Shown here: piece after piece, positions 1 through 8,299 of the stretch
Layout of the letters: each line of letters starts with the position of its first letter
Position numbering within the stretch: position 1 is the stretch's first letter
From: Caulobacteraceae bacterium
GTDB lineage: Bacteria; Pseudomonadota; Alphaproteobacteria; Caulobacterales; Caulobacteraceae
Direction of reading: 5' to 3'
Assembly (NCBI GenBank): GCA_003136615.1
Contig: PLFA01000048.1
Span: 383-30,147 of the forward strand
Length of the DNA stretch: 29,765 nt
Made by a program: the position numbers and the translations under genes
The notes under the pieces: model-generated
Told to the model about the DNA's origin: nothing
Database searches by the model: none
The model's input: only the letters and a program-made list of their open reading frames with translations

Positions 1-474
1 CCCCTCCAGGGTCTCCCAGGTGAGATTGAGCCCATCGAAGGTTGGATAACGGCGCTCGATGGCGGTCAGGACCCGAAAGGTCTGAACATTATGGTCGAAG
101 CCCCCGTGGGGGGCCATCTGGCGCTCCAGCTCATCCTCGCCGGCGTGACCAAAGGGCGGATGACCCAGGTCATGACCGAGGGCCAGGGTCTCGGCGAGGT
201 CGGAATCCAGATTCAACGCCACGGCCAGGGAGCGGGCGATCTGCGCCACCTCCAGGGAATGGGTCAGACGGGTGCGATAGTGATCTCCTTCATGAGCGAC
301 AAAGACCTGGGTCTTCTCCTTGAGGCGCCGGAAGGCGGAGGCGTGGATGATGCGGTCCCGGTCCCGGGCGAAGGGCGTGCGGGTCGCACTATCGCTTTCA
401 GGGAACAACCGCCCGCGCGAGCGGGCTGGATCCTGAGCCCAGGCCACCCTGCCCGGCACGCCGGACGTCGCCAT
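1..474 (-). CDS. dgt: dNTP triphosphohydrolase (dGTPase-like), 3' end cut by window
   Basis: HD-domain deoxynucleotide triphosphohydrolase, which hydrolyses dNTPs to the nucleoside and tripolyphosphate and so trims the dNTP pool. Only the N-terminal part is present; the frame is open to base 1 and the C-terminal half lies outside the window. The visible protein has the family opening DPARSRGRLFPE, then FARDRDRIIHASAFRRLKEK, RTRLTHSLEVAQIARSLA and LGHDLGHPPFGHAGEDEL, which supply the metal-binding His and His-Asp of the HD site. I chose the ATG at 474, which gives a short leader before the conserved part. An in-frame ATG at 525 would add 17 residues and is the alternative. Neither start has a clear Shine-Dalgarno sequence. 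It is divergent from erpA across a gap of about 80 bases. Confidence 0.93.
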   Translation of the reverse strand, partial: MATSGVPGRVAWAQDPARSRGRLFPESDSATRTPFARDRDRIIHASAFRRLKEKTQVFVAHEGDHYRTRLTHSLEVAQIARSLAVALNLDSDLAETLALGHDLGHPPFGHAGEDELERQMAPHGGFDHNVQTFRVLTAIERRYPTFDGLNLTWETLEG

Positions 475-553
475 TATGAACGCCCCACGCCCGATCTCTT
501 TGCCTCGCGCCACATCAGCCCTCATATAGAGGTAAATAGGGATTGCCATCGCG

Positions 554-916
554 ATGACTGACACCGAGCTGCAAGTAACGTCCTCCCGTGACCGCGCCGT
601 GACCCTCTCGGACTCGGCGGCGCGCCGCCTGGAAGCCATAGCCGAACGCGAAGGTCGGGCCCTCATGCTGCGCGTGGCCGTCGATGGCGGCGGGTGTTCA
701 GGCTTCCAATATCGCTTCGAGCTGGTGGATCGGGCCGAGCCAGATGATCTACGGATCGAAAATGGCGGCGCGGCGGTCGTGGTGGATTCAGTCTCGTTGC
801 CCTTCCTGAAGGGCGCAGAAGTGGACTTCGCCGACGAACTGGCCGCCGCGGAGTTTCGCGTACGCAACCCCAACGCCACGTCGAGCTGTGGCTGCGGCGT
901 CAGCTTCACGATCTGA
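554..916 (+). CDS. erpA: Iron-sulfur cluster insertion protein, ErpA/IscA (HesB) family
   Basis: A-type Fe-S carrier of 120 residues that delivers clusters to apo-proteins in the cytoplasm. The three family cysteines are present: Cys48 in GGGCSGFQY, and Cys112 and Cys114 in SSCGCGVSF close to the C-terminus. The first 15 residues are a variable extension before the HesB fold (VTLSDSAARRL onward). The ATG at 554 follows a weak AGGGAT element. The gene is divergent from dgt and lies 28 bases ahead of xthA on the same strand, so the two may be cotranscribed. The ErpA/IscA distinction rests on overall resemblance, so the symbol is less certain than the family. Confidence 0.93.
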   Translation: MTDTELQVTSSRDRAVTLSDSAARRLEAIAEREGRALMLRVAVDGGGCSGFQYRFELVDRAEPDDLRIENGGAAVVVDSVSLPFLKGAEVDFADELAAAEFRVRNPNATSSCGCGVSFTI

Positions 917-944
917 CCGTTCCCGCGCCACGCCGCTCGCGCAG

Positions 945-1724
945 ATGAAAATTGCGACCTGGAACGTCAATTCGGTCAATGCACGGCTGGAGACGGTATT
1001 GCGATGGTTCGAGGCCGAGCGGCCTGACGTTGCCTGTCTGCAGGAGATTAAATGCGTCGACGAGAAATTCCCAGCCGAGGCTTTCGAGCGCCTGGGATAC
1101 AACGTCGTCGTCCACGGGCAGAAGACCTATAATGGCGTGGCCCTTCTCTCGCGCACGCCGCTCGAGGATGTTCGCCGCGGCCTCCCCGGCGACGACGCCG
1201 ACGAGCAGGCCCGCTATCTGGAGGCGGTGATTTCAGGTCCAAGGCCTGTGCGCGTGGCCTCCATCTATCTGCCCAACGGCAATCCCCTGGGAACCGACAA
1301 GTTCACCTACAAGCTGGCCTGGTTCGCAAGGCTTGCCGCCCACGCCAAGGATCTCCTGGCGCTCGAAGAGCCCCTGGCCCTGGCCGGCGACTACAACGTT
1401 ATTCCTGGCCCGGACGACGTCTATGACCCAGCGGCCTGGACCGGGGACGCCCTCTTCCAGCCCGAAAGCCGCGCGGCCTATCGCACCCTACAGTGGCTGG
1501 GGCTCACCGACGCCTACGCGGCCATCGACGGCGCGCCGGCGGGCTACACCTTCTGGGATTATCAGGCCGGAGCCTGGCCGCGAAACCACGGCATTCGCAT
1601 CGACCACATCCTCCTCTCCCCGCTCGCCGCCGACGCCCTGCGCGCCTTTACGATCCACCGGGATACGCGGGGCTGGGAGAAGCCGTCAGACCATGTGCCC
1701 GTGGTGGCGGAAATCGAGCTCTAG
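945..1724 (+). CDS. xthA: Exodeoxyribonuclease III
   Basis: ExoIII-type AP endonuclease and 3'-5' exonuclease of 259 residues, acting in base-excision repair. The start MKIATWNVNSVNARL is the canonical N-terminus, so I start at 945 rather than at the in-frame upstream ATG at 888, which would overlap erpA. Visible catalytic motifs of the endonuclease/exonuclease/phosphatase fold are CLQEIK (metal-binding Glu), LAGDYNVIP (Asp-Asn pair), RIDHILLS and SDHVPVVAEI (catalytic Asp-His). Length and motif order are normal. It probably forms a short operon with erpA and converges on ilvD, with only four bases between the stop codons. Confidence 0.95.
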   Translation: MKIATWNVNSVNARLETVLRWFEAERPDVACLQEIKCVDEKFPAEAFERLGYNVVVHGQKTYNGVALLSRTPLEDVRRGLPGDDADEQARYLEAVISGPRPVRVASIYLPNGNPLGTDKFTYKLAWFARLAAHAKDLLALEEPLALAGDYNVIPGPDDVYDPAAWTGDALFQPESRAAYRTLQWLGLTDAYAAIDGAPAGYTFWDYQAGAWPRNHGIRIDHILLSPLAADALRAFTIHRDTRGWEKPSDHVPVVAEIEL

Positions 1725-1728
1725 ACGG

Positions 1729-3468
1729 TCATAGGTCGGCATAAACGTGTCGCTCGCCCGCCATTCCCGGGTGAGTCACGGCCCCAAGGTGCGCGGGGCC
1801 GACGGACTTGGCGAATTTCCAAAGGGCGCCTGACCCATAAGCCGTCTCATGCGGCGTCCATTTGGCGCGGCGCTCGGCCAGGATGGCCGGATCGACTTCC
1901 AGATTGATAACGCCTGCGTCGGCGTCGATGAGGATCATGTCGCCATCCTCGATAAGCGCGATAGGCCCACCGTCCTGGGCCTCCGGGCCGATATGGCCCA
2001 CGCAGAGGCCCCGCGTGCCGCCGGAGAAGCGGCCGTCGGTGATCAGGGCGACACTGTCTCCCCGCCCCTGCCCCTGTCCGGAGAGGGCGGCGGTGGTCGA
2101 GAGCATTTCGCGCATGCCGGGACCGCCCTTGGGGCCTTCGTACCGGATCACCAGAACATCGCCCGCGAGGTAGTCGCCCCGCTCGACGGCGTCGAAGCAA
2201 GCCTGCTCGCCGTCGAACACCCGGGCTGGACCATGATGGCGGCGGTGGGCGCTGCCAGCGACCTTGACGATGGCGCCGTCCGGGGCGAGCGAGCCCCAGA
2301 GGCCAACCACGCCGCCCGTGGGCGAAAGCGGATTGCTGGCCGGGCGAATCACCTCCTGATCTTCGCGCCACCGCACGTCGGCGAGGTTCTGCGCGAGGGT
2401 TTTGCCGGTGACCGTCATGCAGTCGCCGTGCAGGTGTCCGGCCTCAAGCAGGGTCTTCATCAGCACGGGCACGCCGCCGGCAAGGCCCATGTCCCGAGCG
2501 ACGAATCGGCCGCCGGGCTTGAGATCCGCCAGATAGGGCGTACGGCGCATGATGTCGGCCACATCTCGCAGCGTGAAGTGGACCCCGCACTCGTTAGCCA
2601 TGGCCGGCAGATGCAGGGCGCCGTTTGTCGAGCCTCCGGTCGCGCCAATTATCACCGCCGCGTTCTCGAAAGCCTTGAGGGTGCAGATGTCGCGCGGACG
2701 AATCTGAGACTCGATGAGACGCACCACCGCCTCGCCGGAGGCCTCCGCATAGGCGTCGCGGGTGAGGTCGGGCGCCGTCAGAGCCGCCGACAGCGGAAGT
2801 GCAAGGCCAATGGCCTCGGACACACACGCCATGGTGTTGGCGGTATATTGGCCCCCGCAGGCGCCATCCCCCGGACAGGCCACCTTCTCTAAGGCCTCAA
2901 GCTCCGCCAGCGCCATCTTGCCCGCCGAATGCTGGCCCACCCCCTCGAAGACATCCACCACGGTCACGTCCCGGCCCTGAAAGCGCCCCGGCATGATCGA
3001 GCCGCCATAGAGAAACACCGAGGGCACATTGAGCCTCAGCATGGCCATCATCATGCCCGGCAGGCTCTTGTCGCAGCCGGCGACACCCACCAGGGCGTCA
3101 TAGCCATGGCCGCGCATGGTGAGCTCCACCGAATCGGCGATGACCTCGCGGCTCACGAGGCTGGAGCGCATGCCCTCATGGCCCATGGCGATGCCGTCGG
3201 TGACGGTGATGGTGCAGAATTCCCTGGGCGTCGCGCCGGCCGCCTTGACGCCCCGGCTCACCGCATGGGCCTGACGCATAAGGGCCGTGTTGCAAGGCGC
3301 GGCTTCGTTCCAGCAGGACGCCACGCCCACGAAGGGCTGGGCGATCTCCCGCGTCCCCAGGCCCATGGCATAGTAATAGGAACGGTGCGGCGCACGCGAG
3401 GGCCCCTCGGTCACATGGCGGCTCGGCAGCTTGGATTTGTCCCAGCGCCCATCAGGGGTCTTTGTCAT
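1729..3468 (-). CDS. ilvD: Dihydroxy-acid dehydratase
   Basis: IlvD/EDD family protein of 579 residues, the Fe-S dehydratase that makes 2-keto acids in valine, leucine and isoleucine synthesis. It begins with the family signature SKLPSRHVTEGPSRAPHRSY. The presumed cluster cysteines are Cys59 (APCNTALM), Cys132 (GCDKSLPG) and Cys204 (GACGGQYTANTM). The C-terminal active-site motif ITDGRFSGGTRG is intact. The segment around KVAGSAHRRHHGPARVFDGE is unlike the KVAG(L)xH...GPA seen in typical IlvD but aligns in length. Sugar-acid dehydratases belong to the same superfamily. I prefer IlvD because of the N-terminal signature and size. It has no operon partner here. Confidence 0.9.
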   Translation of the reverse strand: MTKTPDGRWDKSKLPSRHVTEGPSRAPHRSYYYAMGLGTREIAQPFVGVASCWNEAAPCNTALMRQAHAVSRGVKAAGATPREFCTITVTDGIAMGHEGMRSSLVSREVIADSVELTMRGHGYDALVGVAGCDKSLPGMMMAMLRLNVPSVFLYGGSIMPGRFQGRDVTVVDVFEGVGQHSAGKMALAELEALEKVACPGDGACGGQYTANTMACVSEAIGLALPLSAALTAPDLTRDAYAEASGEAVVRLIESQIRPRDICTLKAFENAAVIIGATGGSTNGALHLPAMANECGVHFTLRDVADIMRRTPYLADLKPGGRFVARDMGLAGGVPVLMKTLLEAGHLHGDCMTVTGKTLAQNLADVRWREDQEVIRPASNPLSPTGGVVGLWGSLAPDGAIVKVAGSAHRRHHGPARVFDGEQACFDAVERGDYLAGDVLVIRYEGPKGGPGMREMLSTTAALSGQGQGRGDSVALITDGRFSGGTRGLCVGHIGPEAQDGGPIALIEDGDMILIDADAGVINLEVDPAILAERRAKWTPHETAYGSGALWKFAKSVGPAHLGAVTHPGMAGERHVYADL

Positions 3469-3551
3469 TCGCTCACGCCCAGCTAGAGGGGCGCTTCTCC
3501 TAGCTGAGCGCCACCCCTGGCGCCAAGCCGCGCGTTTGAAAGGCCCGCCTT

Positions 3552-4094
3552 ATGAATCTCGACCGGGTGTCGATCGGCAAGAATCCGCCCCACGAAGTCA
3601 ATGTGGTTATCGAGGTCCCCATTGGGGGGGAGCCGATCAAGTATGAGATGGACAAAGAGTCCGGCGCCCTGATGGTCGACCGGTTCCTCTATACGTCCAT
3701 GCGCTATCCTGGGAATTACGGGTTCATCCCCCACACCCTCTCGGAAGATGGGGATCCCTGTGACGTGATCGTCGCCAACACGCGCGCCATCGTTCCTGGC
3801 GCCATCATGAGTTGCCGCATTGTCGGAGTTCTGCGGATGGAGGACGAAGCCGGCGGCGACGAAAAGCTTCTGGCGGTTCCGGGGAGCAAGCTCACGCGCC
3901 GCTATGACGCTATTCAAGATTATAAGGACCTGCCGGAGATCACCCTCCAGCAGATCGAGCACTTCTTCAGCCACTACAAGGATCTGGAGCCAGGCAAGTG
4001 GGTCAAGCTAATGGGCTGGGGCTCGGCCGAGGAGGCCCGGGGCATGGTGCTGGAGGCCATCGCCAGGGCCAAGGCGGCGAAGTCAGCTGCCTGA
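3552..4094 (+). CDS. ppa: Inorganic pyrophosphatase
   Basis: Family I soluble inorganic pyrophosphatase, 180 residues, which hydrolyses PPi to drive biosynthetic reactions. Conserved blocks are IEVPIGGEPIKYEMDKESG, RFLYTSMRYPGNYGFIPHT, and the metal-binding EDGDPCDV (Asp66, Asp68, Asp71), followed by MEDEAGGDEKLLAVP. Length is typical of bacterial hexameric enzymes. It starts 83 bases from ilvD and is divergent from it. At its 3' end the last 12 bases overlap, tail to tail, with the next gene on the opposite strand. Confidence 0.96.
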   Translation: MNLDRVSIGKNPPHEVNVVIEVPIGGEPIKYEMDKESGALMVDRFLYTSMRYPGNYGFIPHTLSEDGDPCDVIVANTRAIVPGAIMSCRIVGVLRMEDEAGGDEKLLAVPGSKLTRRYDAIQDYKDLPEITLQQIEHFFSHYKDLEPGKWVKLMGWGSAEEARGMVLEAIARAKAAKSAA

Positions 4095-4985
4095 AGCCGG
4101 CTTTGCCGGGTTCGCCCGCGACGGCGCATTCAGATCGAGGGTCGGATTGGCCAATTCATAGCCCTTGGCGACTTTCACCTGCTTGGCCGCTTTCGCGAAG
4201 AGGGCCTTGAGGCCGTTCTGGACGGCATCGCGGTTCGCCTGGGTGGTCAGGACCTTTTGCGCGTAGGCGATGGCCGGCTCGCCGGCAAAGGGCTCAATGC
4301 GCGTCGCCTTGATCTGATTGATCGAGAGAATGGCCCCCTGCGGCAGCACAAAGAGCTGGCCCGGCGGGGCCTTGGCCAGGGCCTCGACGAGGGCCGGCGC
4401 CGCGTCCACGGCATCGAGCTGGGCGGTGTCGCGCTGGAAGGGCGTCTTGGACTGAGCCAGGGCGGCGGCGATCTGGTCGAGTGAAGTCAGACCACTCAGC
4501 GCCTTGAGCAGGGCCGGGTCGGCTGGCGGGGCCAAGCGAATCTGGTCAAGCGTGAAGATCTTTCGCGCGGCGAACAGGTCCGGATGGGCGCCCATGAAGG
4601 CGAGGGCCTCGGCCCGCGTCGTCGGCGGCGGCGTGGCGGCGAGCTTTTGCTGCAAGGCCTGGGCCAGAAGCGTGTCAGTGATCCGGACCTCTTCGCGCCG
4701 GAAAGCTGGCGTTCGGTCCAGCCCCCGAGCCCTTGCCGCACTCGCCATGATATCGCGGGCGATGATGTCGCGCAGAGCGTTCGCTTCGGCGCCCTGGCGA
4801 TGGGCCGCGTCCGACGCGAGGCCACCGGCCATCTCAGCCGAGACATCCTCCTTTGTGATCTGGCGACCCTGGACCGTCGCCACGACCTGAGGCCTACCCC
4901 CCGCATTCGGCGTCCAGGGAAGTCTGCAGTCGGCCAGAGCCACACAGGCCACCCCCGTCAGAGCCAAGCTCGCCCAGCGTTTCAT
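4083..4985 (-). CDS. SurA/EpsD-like peptidyl-prolyl isomerase family protein, envelope
   Basis: Protein of 300 residues from the ATG at 4985; an in-frame TTG at 4997 would add four residues. The N-terminus MKRWASLALTGVACVALADC is a signal sequence. A cysteine follows it, but Asp at -1 makes LADC a poor lipobox, so lipidation is doubtful. After a linker come VVATVQGRQITKEDVSAEMAGG, the pattern that opens SurA-N/EpsD-type chaperone domains, and a helix-rich body with ARKIFTLDQIRLAPP. I see no complete parvulin motif, so isomerase activity is not assured and a periplasmic chaperone is as likely. It starts just downstream of the TonB receptor stop and is probably translationally coupled to it, which suggests help in folding or assembly of that receptor. 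Confidence 0.7.
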   Translation of the reverse strand: MKRWASLALTGVACVALADCRLPWTPNAGGRPQVVATVQGRQITKEDVSAEMAGGLASDAAHRQGAEANALRDIIARDIMASAARARGLDRTPAFRREEVRITDTLLAQALQQKLAATPPPTTRAEALAFMGAHPDLFAARKIFTLDQIRLAPPADPALLKALSGLTSLDQIAAALAQSKTPFQRDTAQLDAVDAAPALVEALAKAPPGQLFVLPQGAILSINQIKATRIEPFAGEPAIAYAQKVLTTQANRDAVQNGLKALFAKAAKQVKVAKGYELANPTLDLNAPSRANPAKPASGS

Positions 4986-5001
4986 CGTAATATCCAATCT
5001 T

Positions 5002-7017
5002 TCAAGAAGAGGCGCCGCCGGCGATCCTCACGCCAAAAGTGACCGCGCGCGGCGGCCCATAGCTTATGGGCCCGCCGGCCACATTGTTCTCTTGCACGGC
5101 GAGGTTGAACAGGTTTGCCGCCGCAACATAGAGCGTGACGGTGCGGGTTACTGTCCAGTCCAGGCGCGCATCCGCTACCGTCGATGGGGCGAGCGGCAGG
5201 GTGTTACGATCATCCACAAAGCGCTGACCTTCGTAACGTGCGTCCAGGGTCAAGGTCAGGCGTGGGAAAAGTCGGGCGTCCAGGCCGGCGGTGGCGACGA
5301 TCGCCGGGGTCTCGGCGGGGCGAAGGCCTGTGAGCTGGGCGGCCGCCGATCCGCCATCCACCCGCGCATGCGTCAAGCTGATCGCGCCTCGTGCGTCGAC
5401 GGCCTGGCTGAGCGACCATCGGGCGTCCCCCTCCACGCCATAGGCATCCACCGCGCCCACGTTTTCGCGTTCCAGCACCGAGCCGCCGGTGGGAATGTAG
5501 CCCGCGAGAGGGTCCCGATAGGGCCCGGCATGCAGGGTGACATTGGTCACAGGATCCATCAGTCGATTGAAGAAGCCCGTCGCGCTCCAGCGTAACGCCC
5601 CGCCCTGCCCACCAAGGCCAGCCTCCGCCCCGTAAAGCGTCTCGGGGCTAAGGGCGGTGTTGTTCAGGGTGACGACGTTTCCCACCCGGTAGGGCCGAAA
5701 GAGTTCGTTTAAGGTCGGGGGCCGGAAGCCCGAATAAAGGGCCGCTCGAAGCCACGTTGTATCGTTGACGTCCCACCTGGCCCCCAGGCGGCCGGTCGGC
5801 GTGACCCCGCCGCGGTCCGGCGTACGCAAGTCAAGAGTCGGGGCGCCGCCTATTGGGCCCTGGAGATCATGACCCAGAAAGGTCTCCCAGGCATCGGCCC
5901 GCCCGTTGGCGGTGAGCAACAAGCGGCCGATCTGGCGGGTGAAGTCCAGATAGGCGCCGCCGACGAAGGTCTCCCCGCCCGCCCGACGGTTTTGGGTCAG
6001 AACGCCGTCCACTGGACCTAAGTTCTCCCGATCCTCCCCCCCATCGAAACGCGCGTCGAGCCCTGCCTCCAGGGTCGTCGTGGTCCATACGGCGCGCAGA
6101 GCGGCGTTTGCGCCGGCGCCCAGGGCTGGCGTGGCGTACTCATTATCCGCGAGGCTATCGGTGGCCTGGTGGGCGCTGACCGAATAGGAACTGTTTGCGA
6201 GGTCCGAGGCGATGAGCCAGGCTTGAGCCCGCCAGCCCAGGACGCCCGGCGCCGGCGCCGCGGCCGCGCTCAAGGAGAGGCTACCGCCCCTCTCCCGGGA
6301 GGATTCCCCGACCAGACCGGAGTCCTGATACTCTTCGAAGGCAGATATGCGCAGCGCGGCGCTAGCTCGGCCCAGGTCCGCGGCGAAACGCCCGCTCGCG
6401 TTCCAATCCGTGAGGGTGAGATTGTCGTCCGCCGGCCCCCTGCCCTGGCGGATCGGATCCCAGCCATCTGAATGATCCGCGCTGGCCGAGAACGTGGCGA
6501 GGATCGGCCCGCTCGCCACGGTTCCCAAGCCGGTGAGATGCTCCTGGCCCAATTCTCCCGCGCTGGCGTCGATCAGCCAGTCCCCGGCGCGCGCCGGTAT
6601 GGACTTTAGCGCGATGACCCCCGTCAGGGCGCCGGCGCCATAGGGGCCCGCACCTGCGCCGCGCACCACCGTGATGTCTGCAAGGCTCGCGGGGGGCAGG
6701 CTGTTGAAAATCACCCAGCCGCCGAACGGATCGTTCTGCGGAACGCCGTCCTGGGTCACCAGGGCGCGGCTGGCCGCTGAGCCGGCGATGCCGCGTAGGG
6801 TCACCCCTTCGGTCGTCGGGTTCGCCCCCGCGCTCGACAGCCGCCGATAAAGGGAGAATCCGGGAATCTGGGACAGGGCGTCGTCCAGCCGTGGCGCTGT
6901 CTTGAGGATCCGCGGATCCAAATAGATGATCGAAAAGGCGGCGTCGGCGGGACTTGGAGGCAGGCTTGGCGCGGTTATGATCACCGCATCGACGCGGGGC
7001 GGCGCGTCAATGGCCAT
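5002..7017 (-). CDS. TonB-dependent outer-membrane receptor lacking a signal peptide
   Basis: TonB-dependent receptor of 671 residues that should import an unknown ligand across the outer membrane. The plug domain is recognisable: DDALSQIPGFSLYRR, GVTLRGIAGSAASRALVTQDGVPQNDPFGG, DITVVRGAGAGPYGAGALTG. The beta-barrel follows and ends with FNLAVQENNVAGGPISYGPPRAVTFGVRIAGG; the extreme C-terminus is ASS rather than the usual aromatic. The oddity is the N-terminus: the first codon possible is the ATG at 7017, preceded two codons upstream by an in-frame TGA. The protein therefore starts at a TonB-box-like stretch (DAVIITAP) with no export signal. YccF lies immediately upstream, so there is little room for a missing 5' exon-like piece. 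The ligand cannot be assigned. Confidence 0.85.
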   Translation of the reverse strand: MAIDAPPRVDAVIITAPSLPPSPADAAFSIIYLDPRILKTAPRLDDALSQIPGFSLYRRLSSAGANPTTEGVTLRGIAGSAASRALVTQDGVPQNDPFGGWVIFNSLPPASLADITVVRGAGAGPYGAGALTGVIALKSIPARAGDWLIDASAGELGQEHLTGLGTVASGPILATFSASADHSDGWDPIRQGRGPADDNLTLTDWNASGRFAADLGRASAALRISAFEEYQDSGLVGESSRERGGSLSLSAAAAPAPGVLGWRAQAWLIASDLANSSYSVSAHQATDSLADNEYATPALGAGANAALRAVWTTTTLEAGLDARFDGGEDRENLGPVDGVLTQNRRAGGETFVGGAYLDFTRQIGRLLLTANGRADAWETFLGHDLQGPIGGAPTLDLRTPDRGGVTPTGRLGARWDVNDTTWLRAALYSGFRPPTLNELFRPYRVGNVVTLNNTALSPETLYGAEAGLGGQGGALRWSATGFFNRLMDPVTNVTLHAGPYRDPLAGYIPTGGSVLERENVGAVDAYGVEGDARWSLSQAVDARGAISLTHARVDGGSAAAQLTGLRPAETPAIVATAGLDARLFPRLTLTLDARYEGQRFVDDRNTLPLAPSTVADARLDWTVTRTVTLYVAAANLFNLAVQENNVAGGPISYGPPRAVTFGVRIAGGASS

Positions 7018-7049
7018 GGCTCAGACCCCGCGGAGGGGCGCGGTTGCGA

Positions 7050-7445
7050 TCAAACCTGCACGACCGTCTTGCCCACCGGCGCGAGGGCGATTTGCGCGAG
7101 CTTGAAATGCTGCAAGCCAAAGGGGATGCCGATGATCGTCAGGCATAGCAACGCTCCCAAAACCACGTGCGCCAGAGCGATGTACCAGCCGGCGGCGAAG
7201 AACCACACCACATTTAGGACGGCGCCGAGGCAGCCGGTTCCAAGGTCTCCGTAAGGATTCAGCACGCGCCGGTTCACCACTTCGCTGCCAAAGGGCGCGA
7301 ATGAGAAGACGCCGATCCGAAACGCCGCCGCAGCCCAGGGCAGGCCGACAATCGTGATCGCCAGGATGAAGGCGCCCAGCATCCAGGCGAGGCCGGAGGC
7401 GAAACCGCCAAAGATAAACCACAGGATATTGAGAATGAGGCTCAT
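7050..7445 (-). CDS. YccF domain membrane protein
   Basis: Inner-membrane protein of 131 residues with two related halves, each built as a hydrophobic hairpin: LNILWFIFGGFASGLAWMLG with ITIVGLPWAAAAFRIG, and LNVVWFFAAGWYIALAHVVL with LTIIGIPFGLQHFKLA. The repeated IVGLPWA/IIGIPFG element is the mark of the YccF family, whose biochemical role is not established. The start at MSLILNILWF (7445) is preferred over upstream in-frame starts because it places the first membrane segment at the N-terminus as in relatives. It lies 32 bases upstream of the TonB receptor on the same strand and may be cotranscribed with it. Function unknown. Confidence 0.88.
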   Translation of the reverse strand: MSLILNILWFIFGGFASGLAWMLGAFILAITIVGLPWAAAAFRIGVFSFAPFGSEVVNRRVLNPYGDLGTGCLGAVLNVVWFFAAGWYIALAHVVLGALLCLTIIGIPFGLQHFKLAQIALAPVGKTVVQV

Positions 7446-7558
7446 GGCGTCGTTTGTCCCCCCAGGCGCGCGGCGACGGCGCGTTGATCCCGTGTAACCC
7501 ACGCCCCACATCTAGGCGAATATTCCTTGCTCGCCCCGTCCATCCAGGAGTTGCTCCT

Positions 7559-8299
7559 ATGTCCCTGAAGCCCCAGCCCACGCGTCGTTCCAACACCAGA
7601 GTCGTCGTCCTGGGCGGCGCGGCCGCGGCCCTGGCGGCCGTGGTCGCCATGGTCCTGGCCGGCGGCTCAGCCAATGCGGCCTGGTCACCGGGACGTCCCG
7701 TAAAGGCGCCCTCTCCGGCATTCGCGTCGCCAGCCCAGAACGCAAATGAAGAGACCGCTGTACTTTCGGGCGGCTGTTTTTGGGGTCTGCAAGGCGTCTT
7801 TGAGCACGTCCGCGGGGTAAAGCAGGTTCTGGCCGGTTACGCGGGTGGAACGCGCGCCACGGCGGAATATGAGACGGTGAGCACCGGTATGACAGGACAT
7901 GCGGAATCGGTGAAAATCGTCTTCGATCCCCGCCAGATATCCTATGGCGAGATCCTGCGGATCTATTTTTCGGTGGCCACAGATCCGACCGAGCTTAACC
8001 GGCAATTTCCCGACGAAGGGCCGCAATATCGCGGGGACATCTTCTATCTGAGTCCTGCTCAGAAACAGGAGGCGGAGCGCTATATCGCCCAGCTTGGCGC
8101 CGCTCATATCTATCACGACAAGATCGTCACCCGTCTAGACCCCTTTTCAGGGTTCTATCCGGCCGAAACCTATCATCAGGATTATCTGCTCAGGCACCCG
8201 GACGCCGCCTATATCGCGACCTATGACCTTCCAAAGGTCGCCGCGCTCAAAGCGTTGCTGCCCGAGGACTACCGCCCCACGCCCGTGCGAAGTCTCTAG
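7559..8299 (+). CDS. msrA: Exported peptide-methionine (S)-S-oxide reductase, single Cys
   Basis: MsrA of 246 residues that repairs methionine-S-sulfoxide in proteins. Residues 1-41 form a signal peptide or membrane anchor (RRSNTR, then a long Ala/Val-rich core, ending SANA), so the enzyme should act in the periplasm. The catalytic motif is GGCFWG with Cys73, followed by GYAGG, TGHAESVKIVFDP, PQYRGDIFY and FYPAETYHQDY. I find no other cysteine in the protein, so the usual C-terminal recycling cysteines are absent. The ATG at 7559 has GGAG about eight bases upstream; the in-frame upstream start is not needed. It is divergent from yccF and overlaps the Crp-family gene tail to tail by four bases. 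Confidence 0.95.
   Translation: MSLKPQPTRRSNTRVVVLGGAAAALAAVVAMVLAGGSANAAWSPGRPVKAPSPAFASPAQNANEETAVLSGGCFWGLQGVFEHVRGVKQVLAGYAGGTRATAEYETVSTGMTGHAESVKIVFDPRQISYGEILRIYFSVATDPTELNRQFPDEGPQYRGDIFYLSPAQKQEAERYIAQLGAAHIYHDKIVTRLDPFSGFYPAETYHQDYLLRHPDAAYIATYDLPKVAALKALLPEDYRPTPVRSL

Noticed and set aside
91..561. Plus-strand open frame at the left edge
   Set aside because: Antisense of the dgt fragment, which has a full HD motif set on the minus strand.
1849..2892. 347-codon plus-strand open frame
   Set aside because: Antisense of ilvD, whose motifs are complete on the minus strand.
7018..7130. A frameshifted signal peptide for the TonB receptor
   Set aside because: I read the other minus-strand frames through the yccF 3' end and found no positively charged start followed by a hydrophobic stretch that could be joined by a single shift.
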